Assembly (NCBI GenBank): GCA_025506515.1
Contig: CM046454.1
Span: forward strand, 64,877,345 to 64,941,344
DNA from: Flaveria trinervia
Lineage: Eukaryota > Streptophyta > Magnoliopsida > Asterales > Asteraceae
Length of the DNA stretch: 64,000 bases
Direction of reading: 5' to 3'
Below the pieces are notes generated by a model. The model saw only the letters and a program-made list of their open reading frames with translations, ran no database searches and was not told the DNA's origin. Made by a program: the position numbers and the translations under genes. This document shows positions 10,637 through 21,939 of this stretch, piece after piece. Each line of letters opens with the position of its first letter. Position 1 is the first letter of the stretch.

Positions 10637-11374
10637 GTGGGAAGGTGTGATAACTTCAAGTGTCAACGCTGTGGAAAAATTGGACACGCTGCTAAGGATT
10701 GTCGTGGTGAGCTGTTAAGGAGGCCACAACAACCTCAGGAAACTCCCAAAGGTTGTTTTGAATGTGGGAAAGAAGGGCATTATAGGAGAAAATGCCCACC
10801 ACTAAGGAGAAATGGTAATGGCAACAATAACAATAATAACAACAACAGAAACAATGGTAATAACAACAACGGTGGCAATGGTACTGGTAATGGCGACAAC
10901 AAAGATGGAGCCAAGGGGAGAGCCTTCGTCATTGGCTCAGGTGAGGCTCTAAATGATCCCACAACTGTTACTGGTAGGTTCTCTGTTAATGATTGTTTTG
11001 CTACGGTACTATTCGATACTGGAGTCGATAGGAGTTTTGTGTCCTTAAAGTTCTGTAGTCTTTTAAGTGATATACCCTCTGCTTTAGAATCTAAATTCAC
11101 TGTGAAATTAGCCGACGGTAAACAGATCCATGTAATACGTATCCTTAAAGACTGTAAGATAGAACTTGTTGGTCATACTTTCGCTATAGATCTTATGCCT
11201 GTTACGTTGGGGAGTTTTGATGTTGTGATAGGCATGGATTGGCTCTCTAGTAAGCAAGCGGAAGTCATATGTCATGAGAGGATCATACGAATCCCTGTTG
11301 GTGACAAAATCCTTAGCGTCAGAGGCGATAGGAGTGGTGATGTGATAGGCATCATCTCATACATGAAAGCTTAA
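10637..11374 (+). pseudogene. Gypsy-3 nucleocapsid zinc knuckles and aspartic protease
   Basis: This 245-codon frame continues gag. It has two zinc knuckles, CQRCGKIGHAAKDC and CFECGKEGHYRRKC, then an asparagine-glycine-rich linker encoded by AAT/AAC runs (10810-10905). The retropepsin follows, with active site LFDTGVDRSFVS near 11010-11045 and the downstream IGMDWLSSKQAEV. The knuckles bind RNA and the protease cuts the polyprotein. The frame stops at 11372-11374 before the RT part. The protease motif is intact, but its reading context upstream is broken. Confidence 0.9.
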
Positions 11375-11395
11375 AAGTTATTACGAAAGGGTCGT

Positions 11396-12897
11396 GTGGC
11401 TATTCTAGCACTTGTAACCGATAAGAAAGCAGAAGAAAGGAGAATGGAGGATATTCCCATAGTGCGCGATTTTCCAGAGGTGTTTCCAGAGGATCTTCCT
11501 GGATTACCACCTTACCGTCAAGTGGAATTCCAGATTGAGTTGACTCCCGGTACAGCCCCAATTGCTAGGGCACCTTATTGATTAGCACCAAACGGCTACA
11601 AGAGTTGTCATCACAACTTTAGGAGCTTTTAGATAAGGTCTTTATTCGACCTAGCACATCACCTTGGGGAGCTCCTGTTTTTTTTGTTAAAAAGAAGGAT
11701 GGCACATTCCGGATGTGCATCGATTATAGAGATTTAAACAAAGTAACAGTCAAGAACCGATACCCTTTATCTCGTATCGACGACTTGTTTGATCAGCTTC
11801 AAGGATCGAGCTATTATTCGAAAATTGACTTGAGATCTGGTTATCATCAACTTAGAGTTCGAGAAGAAGACATTCCCAAGACTGTGTTTCTTACTCATTA
11901 TGGTCATTATGAGTTTTTGGTCATGCCTTTTGGGTTGACTAATGCACCTGCTATGTTCATGGACCTCATGAACCGTGTGTGCAAAGCCTATCTTGATCAG
12001 TTCGTCATTGTGTTTATCGATGATATACTGATATATTCTAGGACCAAGGAGGATCATGAAGAGCACTTATGAATGATCTTAGAACTATTGAGAAATGAGC
12101 AGCTGTATGCCAAATTCTCAAATTGTGATTTTTGGATAAGAGAAGTGCAATTTCTAGGCCATATTTTTAATGAGAAAGGGATACATGTGGATCCTGCCAA
12201 AATTGAGGCGATAAAGAATTGGACTACACCCAAAACGCCGAGTGAGATAAGACAATTTCTGGGATTAGCAGGATATTATCGACGATTCATAGAAGGATTT
12301 TCTAAAATCGTACAACCTCTCACGGCCTTGACTCACAAAGAACGACATACAAATGGAGTGAGAACCAAGAATCAGCTTTTCAATTATTAAAACAAAAACT
12401 CTATAATGCCCTGATATTAGCACTGACAGAGGGAACGGGTGACTTCGTGGTGTATTGGGATGCATCCATTCAAGGATTGGGTTGTGTCTTGATGCAACGA
12501 GAAAAGGTGATAGCTTACGCCTCGTGACAACTAAAGGTTCATGAGAAGAACTATACCACCCATGACTTAGAATTGGGTGTAGTGGTTTTTGCCTTAAAGA
12601 TCTGGAGACATTACTTGTACGGTACCAATGCACTATCTACACCGATCACAAGAGACTTCTACATATCTTCGAGCAAAAAGAGTTGAATATGAGGCAATGA
12701 CGTTGGGTGGAACTACTAAACGACTATGATTGCGCTATTAAGTACCATCGGGAAAGGCGAACGTAGTTGCCGATGCCTTAAGCCAGAAGGAAATAGCTAA
12801 ACCCAGACGGGTGCGAGCTTTACAGCTTACTAGCAGTACCCAACTGCCCGAACAGGTTAAGGAGGCGTAGATAGAAGCTTTAAAAGCAAAAAATGTT
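11396..12897 (+). pseudogene. Gypsy-3 reverse transcriptase and RNase H
   Basis: The connection segment (DFPEVFPEDLPGLPP) leads into RT with FVKKKDGTFRMCIDYRDLNK, SKIDLRSGYHQLRV, MPFGLTNAPAMFMDLMN and the catalytic FIDDILIYS near 12015-12040. RNase H follows with WDASIQGLGCVLMQR near 12460 and HYLYGTN near 12610. Stops interrupt it at 11579 (PY*LAP), 12070 (HL*MIL), 12526 (YAS*QLK) and 12697 (RQ*RWVE); several fit CGA to TGA changes. A frameshift lies near 12350. RT and RNase H would copy element RNA into cDNA in the particle. This copy is inactive. Confidence 0.9.
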
Positions 12898-12918
12898 GGT
12901 TCTGAGTCATTAAGGGGA

Positions 12919-14331
12919 ATGGATAAACAGCTGGTGGTGAAAGAGGATGGAATTCGGTATTTCATGGATAGACTTTGGGTGCCTGTTTATGGAAATATAA
13001 GAGATTTAGTTATTAGCGAGGCACACAAATCTAAGTATTCTATACATCCTGGATCCGACAAGATGTATCATGACCTAAAGGCGCACTACCGGTGGCCTAA
13101 CATGAAAACGGATGAAGCTACGTATGTGAGCAAGTGTTTGACCTGCTCGAAAGTAAAAGTGGAATATCAAAAACCATCCAGACTGTTACAATAACCTGAG
13201 ATACCAATGTGGATATGGGAACAGATCTCCATGGATTTTATTACTAAGTTACCCTGGACTAATACTGGTTGTGACATGATATGGGTTATTGTGGATCGAT
13301 TGACAAAGTCTGCTCACTTCCTTGCAATTAAGGAGATGGATAAGATGGAGAAATTAACTCGACTATACCTTAAAGAGATCATTTTGAGACACGGTGTACT
13401 GATCTCGATTATTTCCGACCGCGACACTCGTTTCACGTCACATTTCTAGAAATCATTGCAGAAATCTTTGGGTACACGATTAGATATGAGTACTGCTTAT
13501 CATCCAGAGACGGATGGTTAGAGTGAGCGTACCATACAAACGTTGGAGGATATGCTACGTGCTTGTGTGATTGACTTTAGGAATAACTGGGAAATTCACC
13601 TGCCATTGGTGGAGTTTTCTTATAACAACAGTTATCATACTAGCATACAGGTAGCACCTTTCGAGGCGCTGTATGGGAGAAAATGTAGATCACCGGTTTG
13701 CTGGGCAGAAATTGGTGATAGTCAGCTAACAGGTCCCGAGTTAATTCATGAGACAACCGAGAAGATTGTGCAGATACGAAACCGTATGGCTGCAGCGCGA
13801 GACAGACAAAAGAGTTATGCTGATAAGAGACGGAAACCTTTAGAGTTTCAGGTTGGTGACAAGGTTTTGTTGAAAGTCTCACCATGGAAAGGCGTAGTTC
13901 GGTTTGGTAAGCGAGGGAAGCTAAATCCGAGGTACGTTGGACCATTTGAAATAGTGGAAAGAATAGGTCCAGTGGCCTATCGACTAGCCCTACCTGATTC
14001 GCTAAGTCGAATCCATGATGTATTTCAAGTGTCAAACCTGAAGAAGTGCATAACTGATGAAACAATGGTCGTACCATAAGAAGATGTTCAAGTGGATGAA
14101 CAATTGCGTTTTATCAAAGAACCAGTCGAGGTGACGGACCGTGAGGTGAAAACACTTAAGCAAAGCAAGATACCCATTGTCAAAATCCGTTAGAATTCGC
14201 GACGTAAACCAGAATTCACATGGGAACGAGAAGATCAAATGAAGCTTAAGTACCCTCAACTATTCGAAAGGACGATGCCAGCAGACGAAGGTATTGATTT
14301 AAATTTCGGGACGAAATTTCTTTCAACATGG
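12919..14331 (+). pseudogene. Gypsy-3 integrase with chromodomain-like C-terminus
   Basis: The zinc-binding HHCC part reads EAHKSKYSIHPGSDKMYHDL and CLTCSKVKVEYQKPS (13018-13190). The catalytic core has MDFITKLPWTNTG, VDRLTKSAHFL, ISDRDTRFTSHF and the glutamate region YHPETDG*SERTIQTLEDML. The C-terminal GPFEIVERIGPVAYRLALP is typical. After P* at 14077 the frame goes on with EDVQVDEQLRFIKEPVEV and REFTWERED-like residues (KPEFTWEREDQMKLKYPQLF), which is the chromodomain-like tail that steers insertion into chromatin. Stops sit at 13192, 13447, 13518, 14077 and 14191, mostly at CAG or TGG positions of the family. Confidence 0.9.
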
Positions 14332-14462
14332 GGATGATGTGACAACTCATCCAAAACTCACTCGATTTCGATTTCTGTGTGCCAATGCAGTAGACCAGTG
14401 ATGGAACACTCTCACCATGTAACGCAATTTTCGGGACAAAAATTCTTTCAATATGGGGATAA
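14306..14462 (+). promoter_or_regulatory. Gypsy-3 polypurine tract, present twice
   Basis: The first copy (14306-14345) reads TTTCGGGACGAAATTTC, then CATGGGGATGA, then TGTGACAAC. The second (14429-14470) reads TTTCGGGACAAAAATTC, then ATATGGGGATAA, then the true LTR start TGTGACATC. Only the second borders the real LTR. Both would look like plus-strand primer sites. Confidence 0.75.
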
Positions 14463-17205
14463 TGTGACATCGGTAAATTTCCGTTACCAAATTCCGTTAG
14501 TTCCGTTACGTCTAGCATACACGTGTTGTAAGCACACACTAGTTGTTGTTTCACGTTGGTGGCCTAATAATAATTAGTAGTGTTAAATTAATGATAATAT
14601 AATTGATTATGTGGTTATGGTATTATGTTTATGTGTTTGCATGTTTTAAATGTTAATTAGGAAATTAATCGCATAACCTGGAAACGTGCCTATTTATTCG
14701 TATGTCTTGTGTTTTTATAAAGATAAAATATATAATGATTTTCATTAGTTTATATCCTTATATTATTAAGTTAAAAACAATTTACAAAGAGTTTAAAGTC
14801 TAGATTTGAAATAATACAAATTACAAGGGCTTAAAGGGTAAGTATGGAAATTAAATTAAACAAAACACCCTAAACCCTAGCCCCCAACCCAAATCGGCCG
14901 CAACCATCACTCAACTCCCTTCCTCTTTGCGATTTCGACCAAGAACAAGCAAGAAATCACTGAAATTTATCGATTTCAAGGATTGCAACATGTAGGAATC
15001 ATCAATTGCAAGTTAACACACGTTTAAAGGTTAGATTTTACAAGTTTTTGTGGGTTTTTCATGGTGGCCGAACCCTAATTCGTTTATGGGTGCTCATGGG
15101 GTCGAATTTGATGTTGTTGATGATGTTAATATGTTAGTTGGATTGAATACATGTTGTTTAACGTTGATTATGCATGAATTGTATGTTTTTAGTGGATTGA
15201 TCATGAACTTGATTCTAGGCAAACCCTAATTCGAAATTAGTGAGATTATGGATGATCGATGATTGTTTGATGAATGTATCATGATTAGTAGGTTGTATGA
15301 ATGCTAGGATACATTAATCTTGCAAGATATTGATGAATTGAAGTAGGTGTTCATAGGTTACTAATAATAGTAACTTTTTTTCCATGACAAGATGATCTAA
15401 TGATAGATTGATGTTGTTGATGTGTTCATGATGATAATTAGATGCTAGATTGTTGATATGAATGCTAGAAACCTTAGAATGAATGTTGTTATTCATATAT
15501 TGCCAAAAGTGGAAACTTTTGTTCATGATGATTGTTAGATTATGATGATTAGGCATTGTTGATCATGTCTAGATGTTGTTATGAGCTTGATATGGTGTAA
15601 TTGTAATGAATTCATGAATACATTGAGTGTTTGATGGATGTTGGAATGTACTTTCCAAAAGGGAAACTTTATTTGCACAAAGTTTGAAGGATGATAGTTT
15701 GAACATGTTTGGGATGTTAGGAGCATGTTAGTAAGTTCATGGATGAATTCTAATGTGATAGAACATGTTAAATTAGTTGTATCGGATACTTGAATAATCA
15801 CGGGTGATGTTTGGACTTTGATGAGCATATATGATGTTGATGTTGGTTAGTAGCTAAGACATCATGTTTCGGACCGAAAACTGATTGTTGTGGTGTATGT
15901 TGAATGCAATGAACATGGTTAATGAATGTGAATGTGATCATCATACACGCGTGCGAATCTGAGGCCCCTACTTAGTAGGATTGGCGGGGTTTAGGATGTG
16001 AAGTCGTGAGTGGCTTCACATGGCATGTGGTGCGTGATTTGATCATTGTGTGGCATGTTAGTTGTGTTATAACTAGTGGACATGTTAATGTTCTAGATTT
16101 GCATGACTTGTATGATACTTGGTTATATGATGATCTAGGTGATACACCTGGATAATATAGCATACATATGATCCATTTGAATGTTAACCATGTATAATAT
16201 ATGTGTATGATTGCTTGAATGGTTACAACACATAAAGTCTCCAACGGGTCAAACGGGTCAACTGGGTCAAACGTGTCTGTTTTTCCGAAACCTTGAGTCC
16301 TTGGTTGTAGTGTACTTAGGGTTTCACATGTTCTTTGTTTACACGTACTCATGTACTTATATGATATAGGTAATCTCTGAAGGTTGTCTGTCCGTTCTGT
16401 GAGTCAAGTAAAACTCTAAGTGTCTATCACGCATATTAGGTGAGTTCATGCCCCACTCTTTATTTAATCTCTTTTGGGGGAGATAGCATACTCGTAAATC
16501 ACAAACGCTTTATATATTCAAGTTGTGTATAATATTAATATAATTTGATATCATGGAAAAGTCATCACAGTTTCGAATTGTTAATATTGGATAGCGGGGA
16601 AATTTGGGTAATACTACTGTGTCTGACGAGCCCCACCTGTGTGACTCGAGGTCAACCAGGTGCAATTTGTCCTATTGAACATTGTCACGAACTGTTAAGT
16701 CGTGATAGGAGGAAACAACGTAACACAGTCAGATTCAATTGTGAAATCACTATGAGTTAATATTTATTGTTAATGGACTAGCTATATATTACAATGCACT
16801 ACTTTTATATCTCTGTTATTAAACAGCTTATGTTTGAATATCACTCTTGAACTCACCAACCTTTGTGTTGACATTTTAGTATGCTATTCTCAGGTCATTA
16901 GCTTGCTTGCCATTAGGAGCACTACATGGTTTCACTTGCATTCTAAGACTCAATCTTCAAGACATCTTATTGTTTTAATGGTTAATTTTTACTCTTTTGG
17001 GTTGGCGCATGTTTTGCCATATTATACATTTTTATTTCTTTGGGTTGTTTTACAAAACGCTTCCGCACAGTATAAAATTTATACTTTGGTTGATTTTATT
17101 TTAATTATGGCATATAAAGTCGTTCTGAGTAACTATTGACTATGATCCTGGTTTGTTCACGCGCCTCGCGGTAAAACTCCGCACGTGGATTTTGAGGGTG
17201 TGACA
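14463..17205 (+). repeat. Gypsy-3 3' LTR (2743 bp)
   Basis: It is colinear with 5740-8487, starts TGTGACAT and ends GGGTGTGACA. It is followed by the TSD ACTTT at 17206-17210. It has no gene. Confidence 0.93.
16440..16893 (+). other. candidate leader intron, copy in the Gypsy-3 3' LTR
   Basis: The donor-like AG|GTGAGTTC and acceptor-like CTATTCTCAG|G are both kept, at the same 454-nt spacing as in the 5' LTR. Confidence 0.45.
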
Positions 17206-17210
17206 ACTTT

Positions 17211-17690
17211 TTCACAAATTTATCCAGGGACTTGTGCAACTATCAGATGTCCTTTTTGAAATATTTGAGTTCACATCTTTTTGTTGGTGTTTTGCACCCG
17301 TGTCTGACTAATGAGTAGAAAGTTAGCCAGACTTTAATCAAGGGAGTACCCATTATTTGAAAATGTCATTTATCAAGTTATTTTAAAGGGTGGTAGTGTG
17401 TTCAACATTTATTCATGTTCCTGGTGCAGTGTATTGAAGTTTAAAGCCTCACCATATGCCTAATACATTCTAATCCTTGAGTTGTGATATGAACTATAAT
17501 CCAAGAGTGATACAACCCATATCCAATACCAAGTAGTATTTTCAAGAGATTCTAACCTTTGTCAGAAATATATTAGGAGGAGCTTAATCTGAGGGAAGGA
17601 ACATCCGTGAATTGTGCCAGAACATCCGTTGATGAAGAAGACATGTGATAGAGAATATCTTCAAATTCAAGGTTTGGCAAGCATTAGTTT
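17211..17690 (+). other. Copia-2 right internal part, no coding sequence seen
   Basis: I see no frame with family features on either strand. It leads directly into the polypurine tract, so it is the 3' untranslated part of Copia-2. Confidence 0.6.
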
Positions 17691-17701
17691 AGGGGGAGTA
17701 T
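17691..17701 (+). promoter_or_regulatory. Copia-2 polypurine tract
   Basis: AGGGGGAGTAT directly precedes the LTR start TGTTGGGTTTC. It is the plus-strand priming site. Confidence 0.9.
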
Positions 17702-18174
17702 TGTTGGGTTTCAACAATGGAATAAACTGAAGCTTACCAAATCATAATTACAGCCAACTGAAGATCTCATTGTACGAGTTCAGAGACCAAGTTGAATACA
17801 ACAAAACAATAAAATTCAATATGACAAAGGCAACATCAAGACAATTAGAAATTAAAAATTAGGTCACGTTGTAATATTAGTATAAATAGACCCACTAGTG
17901 CATTTTGCAAGTGTGGGTTTTATGTGTGTTTCTCATGGTGTAAATCACCATCCAAGGAGAAATCCTCTCCTTTGGGTGGGTTTGATTTCACCAGCCATCT
18001 ATGATTCTCATTGTAAATTGTTTATCAACATCAATGAAATCATAATATTATTATTATCTATCTCTTTGTTCTTTGATTCACACACGTCCACCCATCTTAA
18101 TTTTGATTTCTAGATCTGAACGAGATGAATCCTAAGATCCAAGCTCAATAAATCTGAAATATTGATTTTGCACA
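17702..18174 (+). repeat. Copia-2 3' LTR (473 bp)
   Basis: It starts TGTTGGG and ends GCACA; the last 80-odd bases match 4702-4786. A clear TATA box, TATAAATAG, is at 17881-17889 and would start element transcription. The right flank is AAACC; the left TSD copy is outside the window. Between 18175 and 18241 there is only unremarkable AT-rich sequence. Confidence 0.88.
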
Positions 18175-18241
18175 AAACCTTATTGGTTTTAATATTCCTT
18201 TTCAATGTAATTCAACGTAAGTAATTACAATACGATGTAAT

Positions 18242-18366
18242 TGTGACGACCCAAAAAATAATGTTAGGAAAAATTAAATATAAACAAAATTCTCATATAT
18301 AATGCTTATTATTTGGCCAATCCTTTATGAATTATATGTTCTTTGATATATACATACATATATATG

Positions 18367-18429
<63 letters not shown>

Positions 18430-19118
18430 GTGTGTATGTGTGGTACGTATGCATGCTTGCATGCATGCATAATTTTTACGTGTGCATGTAATCAAATACA
18501 ACTTTTTAATATCAAGTTTTACATGATCAAGTATCTTATCTTTATGGCATCTAACTAAACCAAATACAACCCAACTACACATCACCATACAAAGTTAACA
18601 TCAAAGAAATTGATACCAATATAATGAAAACTAAAGTGTTAGATCCACTTGAACATCAATGTAAGTACCACGTAAAGATACAAGCTCAGTTTAAACAAAC
18701 CAATTAAGCAACTAAAGCAATGATTAAAATGGTGTTAATAATCTAGTGACTCAATGAATTATTTGATTGACACCTAGCTTCATTAGGAATACCAAGCATA
18801 GCCACAACTCGCCACCTATATCTAAGGATTGACTAAGCAAACCTAGTAACACCACCTCACCAAACTATTACTAGTACTAATCATGACCATCTCCACTAAA
18901 TCTACACCCCTCGGCCGAATGAAGCACACCAAAACCGCATATCATTTCGACCACCATCATCTTCACACCATCACATTCTCGGCTCTTGTTGCTAAGACCA
19001 CGCCGTAAACCATAAAGAACTACTACTATCACCCCCACCTCGACACCCTCTCGGTTATCATAGGTTATCTAGATCAAAAGAAGATCATTCCAACCGATCC
19101 ATCGGGGAAAGAAGCTAC
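18242..19118 (+). repeat. Gypsy-4 5' LTR, first part
   Basis: This is 877 bp from the LTR start to the Copia-5 insertion. It includes a TA microsatellite and otherwise shows no coding signal. GCTAC at 19114-19118 is the left copy of the Copia-5 target duplication. Confidence 0.8.
18344..18425. repeat. TA microsatellite
   Basis: This is a nearly pure TA run with a few TG and TAC interruptions, followed by TGTGTGTATGTG and an alternating GCATGC stretch. Frames across it are spurious. Confidence 0.95.
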
Positions 19119-19204
19119 TGTTACACCCAGAAAGGATCATACATGCCAACTCAATGGGTGATTTGATGTTTGCTTTGCTGGAATCCCTTTAAGTCCAAGA
19201 AGAA

Positions 19205-19525
19205 ATGTGGATGAAAATTCTTCAAAGAAAAAGAACAAGTGTTGTCTTCCACATTTGTCAATGCGGAAGACATAATGCAAATACGGACAAGTATTTGCTC
19301 TTCCGCAATGACAAATGGGGAAGACTAAAAGTTAATGCGGACAAGACATTTCTCATCCGCATTAGACAAATGCGAATGACCGAACAAATGCGCATAAGTA
19401 TTTGTTCATCTGCATTAACCAATGCGGAGGACTAACATACTAATGCGGATGATCAAGTGAAGAAATGCTGATCAAGTTAACTCATCCGCATTTGTCAATG
19501 CGGATGAACAAGCAAAGATGCGGAT
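19205..19525 (+). repeat. tract of inverted CATCCGCATTTG / AATGCGGATG words in the Copia-5 LTR
   Basis: About ten copies of the word occur in both orientations. The clearest hairpin is 19482-19507, with 11-bp arms around a TGTC loop. The 3' LTR copy (about 27470-27800) keeps the tract with point changes. Confidence 0.85.
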
Positions 19526-19598
19526 GAAGACATAGACTAGTTCTGATGTAATAGTTTAGGGGTAGTTTAGTCATTTTGTAAAGGGCATCTTGTCTGCC

Positions 19599-19607
19599 TA
19601 TAAATAG
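19599..19607 (+). promoter_or_regulatory. Copia-5 LTR TATA box
   Basis: TATAAATAG is conserved in both LTR copies (also at 27867-27875). Confidence 0.75.
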
Positions 19608-19833
19608 AATAGATTAACGTCGTACTTGAGGTGATGGCAGATAGACATAGAGAATTTTTGTTGTAATTATTCTCTGTAATTCATCTACTTTCATATATAC
19701 AATACAAAAGCATTTATGAGTAATTATCTTGCATTGAATGTTCTTTGATTTTTTGTTTCCGCCATTAAATCATTGACTTGATTACCATATTCGATTCACA
19801 GTAAGAATCTCAATCTTACTCAACCCAGTCAAT

Positions 19834-19845
19834 TGGTATCAGAGC
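19834..19845 (+). other. Copia-5 primer binding site
   Basis: TGGTATCAGAGC lies two bases after the LTR end and is a perfect Met-tRNA complement. The leader 19846-20123 is non-coding. Confidence 0.92.
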
Positions 19846-20123
19846 TTTAGCTCTCGATTCTCTTTCAGATCTGCACAAGAACTAAATAGAATTCAATTGA
19901 TCTAGTAATCAAGTTGCTAGTAGAGTATATCATCATCTCTGCTTAGTAAACTACAGAAAATACTCCTGTCAAAACTCTCTCACCAAAATATTCACAACAA
20001 CAAGAAAATCAATACAATCACAGATCTGGTTCTAAAATTTGGTTGAACTGTTTGGACAAGTTGGACTAACTAATCCTAAAAATCATCTAAATCTATATTA
20101 TACTAGTTAAAAACTTAGTTAAA

Positions 20124-21450
20124 ATGGATTCTAACACCTACTCAAAACTTGGTCATACACCTAAACCTCCTATGCTTAAACATAAATCTGAGTTTAAATA
20201 GTGGAAAATCATGTTTAGGAATTACATCACAGGTGTAGATCCTGATTTCTGGATCTCAATATGCAAGGGGCCACACATCCTGTTACTTTGTCTGCAGATC
20301 AAGCTATAATATAGAACTGTAAGAATACCCATTGAAAATCAAACTCTAGATGATGAAGACTACAAGAAAATCAAGATTGACCTCAAAGCCTGCTCTATTC
20401 TAACTCAAGCACTCAAGATGGATGTGCTGAAAAGATTAGAGAAGTATGGTACTGCAAAAGTTGTGTGGGATGCATTGAAAATCATGTGTGAAGGAAGCAG
20501 TGAGGTGGCTGAAATTAACAAGGATAAGCTTATTAACCAGTATGAAACATTCCACCACACCAAGGGAGAATCAATATCTAAACAACTGCACAGATTTGTA
20601 CAATTAGTAAATGACTTGGAAATCATGGGATTCACTTACAAGATTAAAGAATTAAACAAGAAATGCTTCACAGTCTCCCTGAAAGCTAGAAACCGAATGT
20701 AACCATGTTGAAAAATACTCTTGATCTTGAGAGTACTACTTTGGATATCATGATAGCCTAAATTGAAGCTTTAGAACTTGATGAAAGAAGCAGAAACCTT
20801 GGTGGACCAAGAGTGATTGAGGCTTATAAATTCCATCAGAATCTCATTCTATGGAAAATGCCTTCATCATTGAGGAGGATGACTTCATCTCATCAAGAGA
20901 TCAAATGAACAACACTGGATTCATTACAACTCCACCAATCAATCATCCATCAACATCTTCTCAAACATCTAGAGTCACTGCTGCTCCTCAAACTTCCAGA
21001 GTCACTGCTGCTCCCTAAATCACTCCTGAAGATACAAGATCAGAAGAACAAAAAGCAACTTATAATGCCTTTATTGCAAGCTTTGAAGCCTACTTGGGAG
21101 GAGGACTCAATTCTGCTCATCTAATTCAGGAAGATTTGGAGGAAATGGATCCTGATGATGTGGAAGAAATGGATCTACAATGCAAATGGCCATGATTGCC
21201 ATGAGAGCCAAGAAATTTTTCAGAAAAGGAAGAAAGCTGAGCCTAAATGAAAATACAAAACATGGATATGATAAATCCAAGGTGAAATGCTTCAACTTTG
21301 GCATGGCTGGCCACTTCTCAAGAGAGTGCAATTCCCTCAAGAGAAACAACTATCAAAGGAACTCTCTAGGCCAATCATCATCACACCCCAACAAAAGAGA
21401 TGCACATGTCCATTTAAGAGGACAAACATACCTTCAATCTTCAAGTTCAT
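20124..21450 (+). pseudogene. Copia-5 gag, broken
   Basis: ATG at 20124 opens MDSNTYSKLGHTPKPPMLK. The gag core follows (LTQALKMDVLKRLEKYGTAK, VWDALKIMCEGSSEVAEINK), then NQYETFHHTKGESISKQLHR. Stops occur near 20199 and 20310, at 20700, and further on. The zinc knuckle near 21287-21330 reads CFNFGMAGHFSREC, where the second cysteine is phenylalanine, so the finger has lost a metal ligand. Gag would form the particle. This copy would give only pieces. Confidence 0.85.
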
Positions 21451-21939
21451 AAACATGTCCATTTAATCATAAAGGATGCACATGTGTAATGTAAGACTGA
21501 TATGATCCCAACAAAAGAGATAATTCTCTTCATTATTAATAAGAATAATACAATTCAAAAAGTTTTTTAAGCTTTAGAGTTTCTATCCAAATGTGGATAT
21601 AAATTTTAAGGGGAGTAATTTAAAACTTTTGAGTAAGTCCAAATTTTTGTTTATTAACTTAACTTTCAAAACAAAACAAAAAGAATTTTGGTGTTGTTGC
21701 AAAAAGTCATACCATTATATCTCATTCTATGCAAACTCTTCGAAGCATTAAAAGTCCAAGTTCAGTCAAAAGTGGGAAACTTATATCACTTATGACATAC
21801 AAGTCAATCCAAGCAAGAATTGACAATCTCAACAGTCAACAACTTCATAAGAAAACTCACTCAAAGACTATTCTTCACAACATAAAAACATCAAGTCAGA
21901 CACATTAACTTTTGATTAAGTTCAAAGTTAATGCAGGTA
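21451..21939 (+). other. Copia-5 spacer where pol would be expected
   Basis: No protease, integrase or RT motif is seen in any frame. The sequence is AT-rich and contains no features I can support. Confidence 0.6.

Larger units (their letters stand above)
5740..17205 (+). mobile_element. Gypsy-3: complete but decayed chromovirus (Tekay/Del-like)
   Basis: Two LTRs of about 2.75 kb enclose a primer site, a pre-gag frame, gag, protease, reverse transcriptase, RNase H, integrase, a chromodomain-like tail and a polypurine tract. Integrase after RNase H is Gypsy order, and the tail after integrase marks a chromovirus. The element is 11,466 bp and flanked by ACTTT. Its LTRs differ by scattered substitutions and small indels (8 differences in the first 120 bases, fewer elsewhere by eye), so it is not recent. 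Pol has about ten premature stops. Confidence 0.93.
4702..18174 (+). mobile_element. Copia-2: small non-autonomous LTR element, split by Gypsy-3
   Basis: The end of a 5' LTR (4702-4786), a Met-tRNA primer site and a short internal part reach to 5739. After Gypsy-3 the internal part resumes at 17211 and ends in a polypurine tract and a complete 3' LTR (17702-18174). With Gypsy-3 removed, the internal region is only about 1.44 kb and holds no gag or pol. It must have depended on another element for its proteins. The primer site and the TG...CA LTR are Copia-like, but its superfamily cannot be proved without coding sequence. The left part of its 5' LTR lies beyond Copia-1, outside the window. 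Confidence 0.8.
19119..19831 (+). repeat. Copia-5 5' LTR (713 bp)
   Basis: It starts TGTTACACCC and ends CCCAGTCA. The same sequence, with substitutions, recurs at 27388-27923 and 40290-40464. It contains a tract of hairpin words and a TATA box. Confidence 0.93.

Noticed and set aside
12265..12633. Antisense frames in Gypsy-3 pol (also 13640-14077 and 11767-12066)
   Set aside because: The plus strand encodes clear RT and integrase motifs. The antisense frames have no known features.
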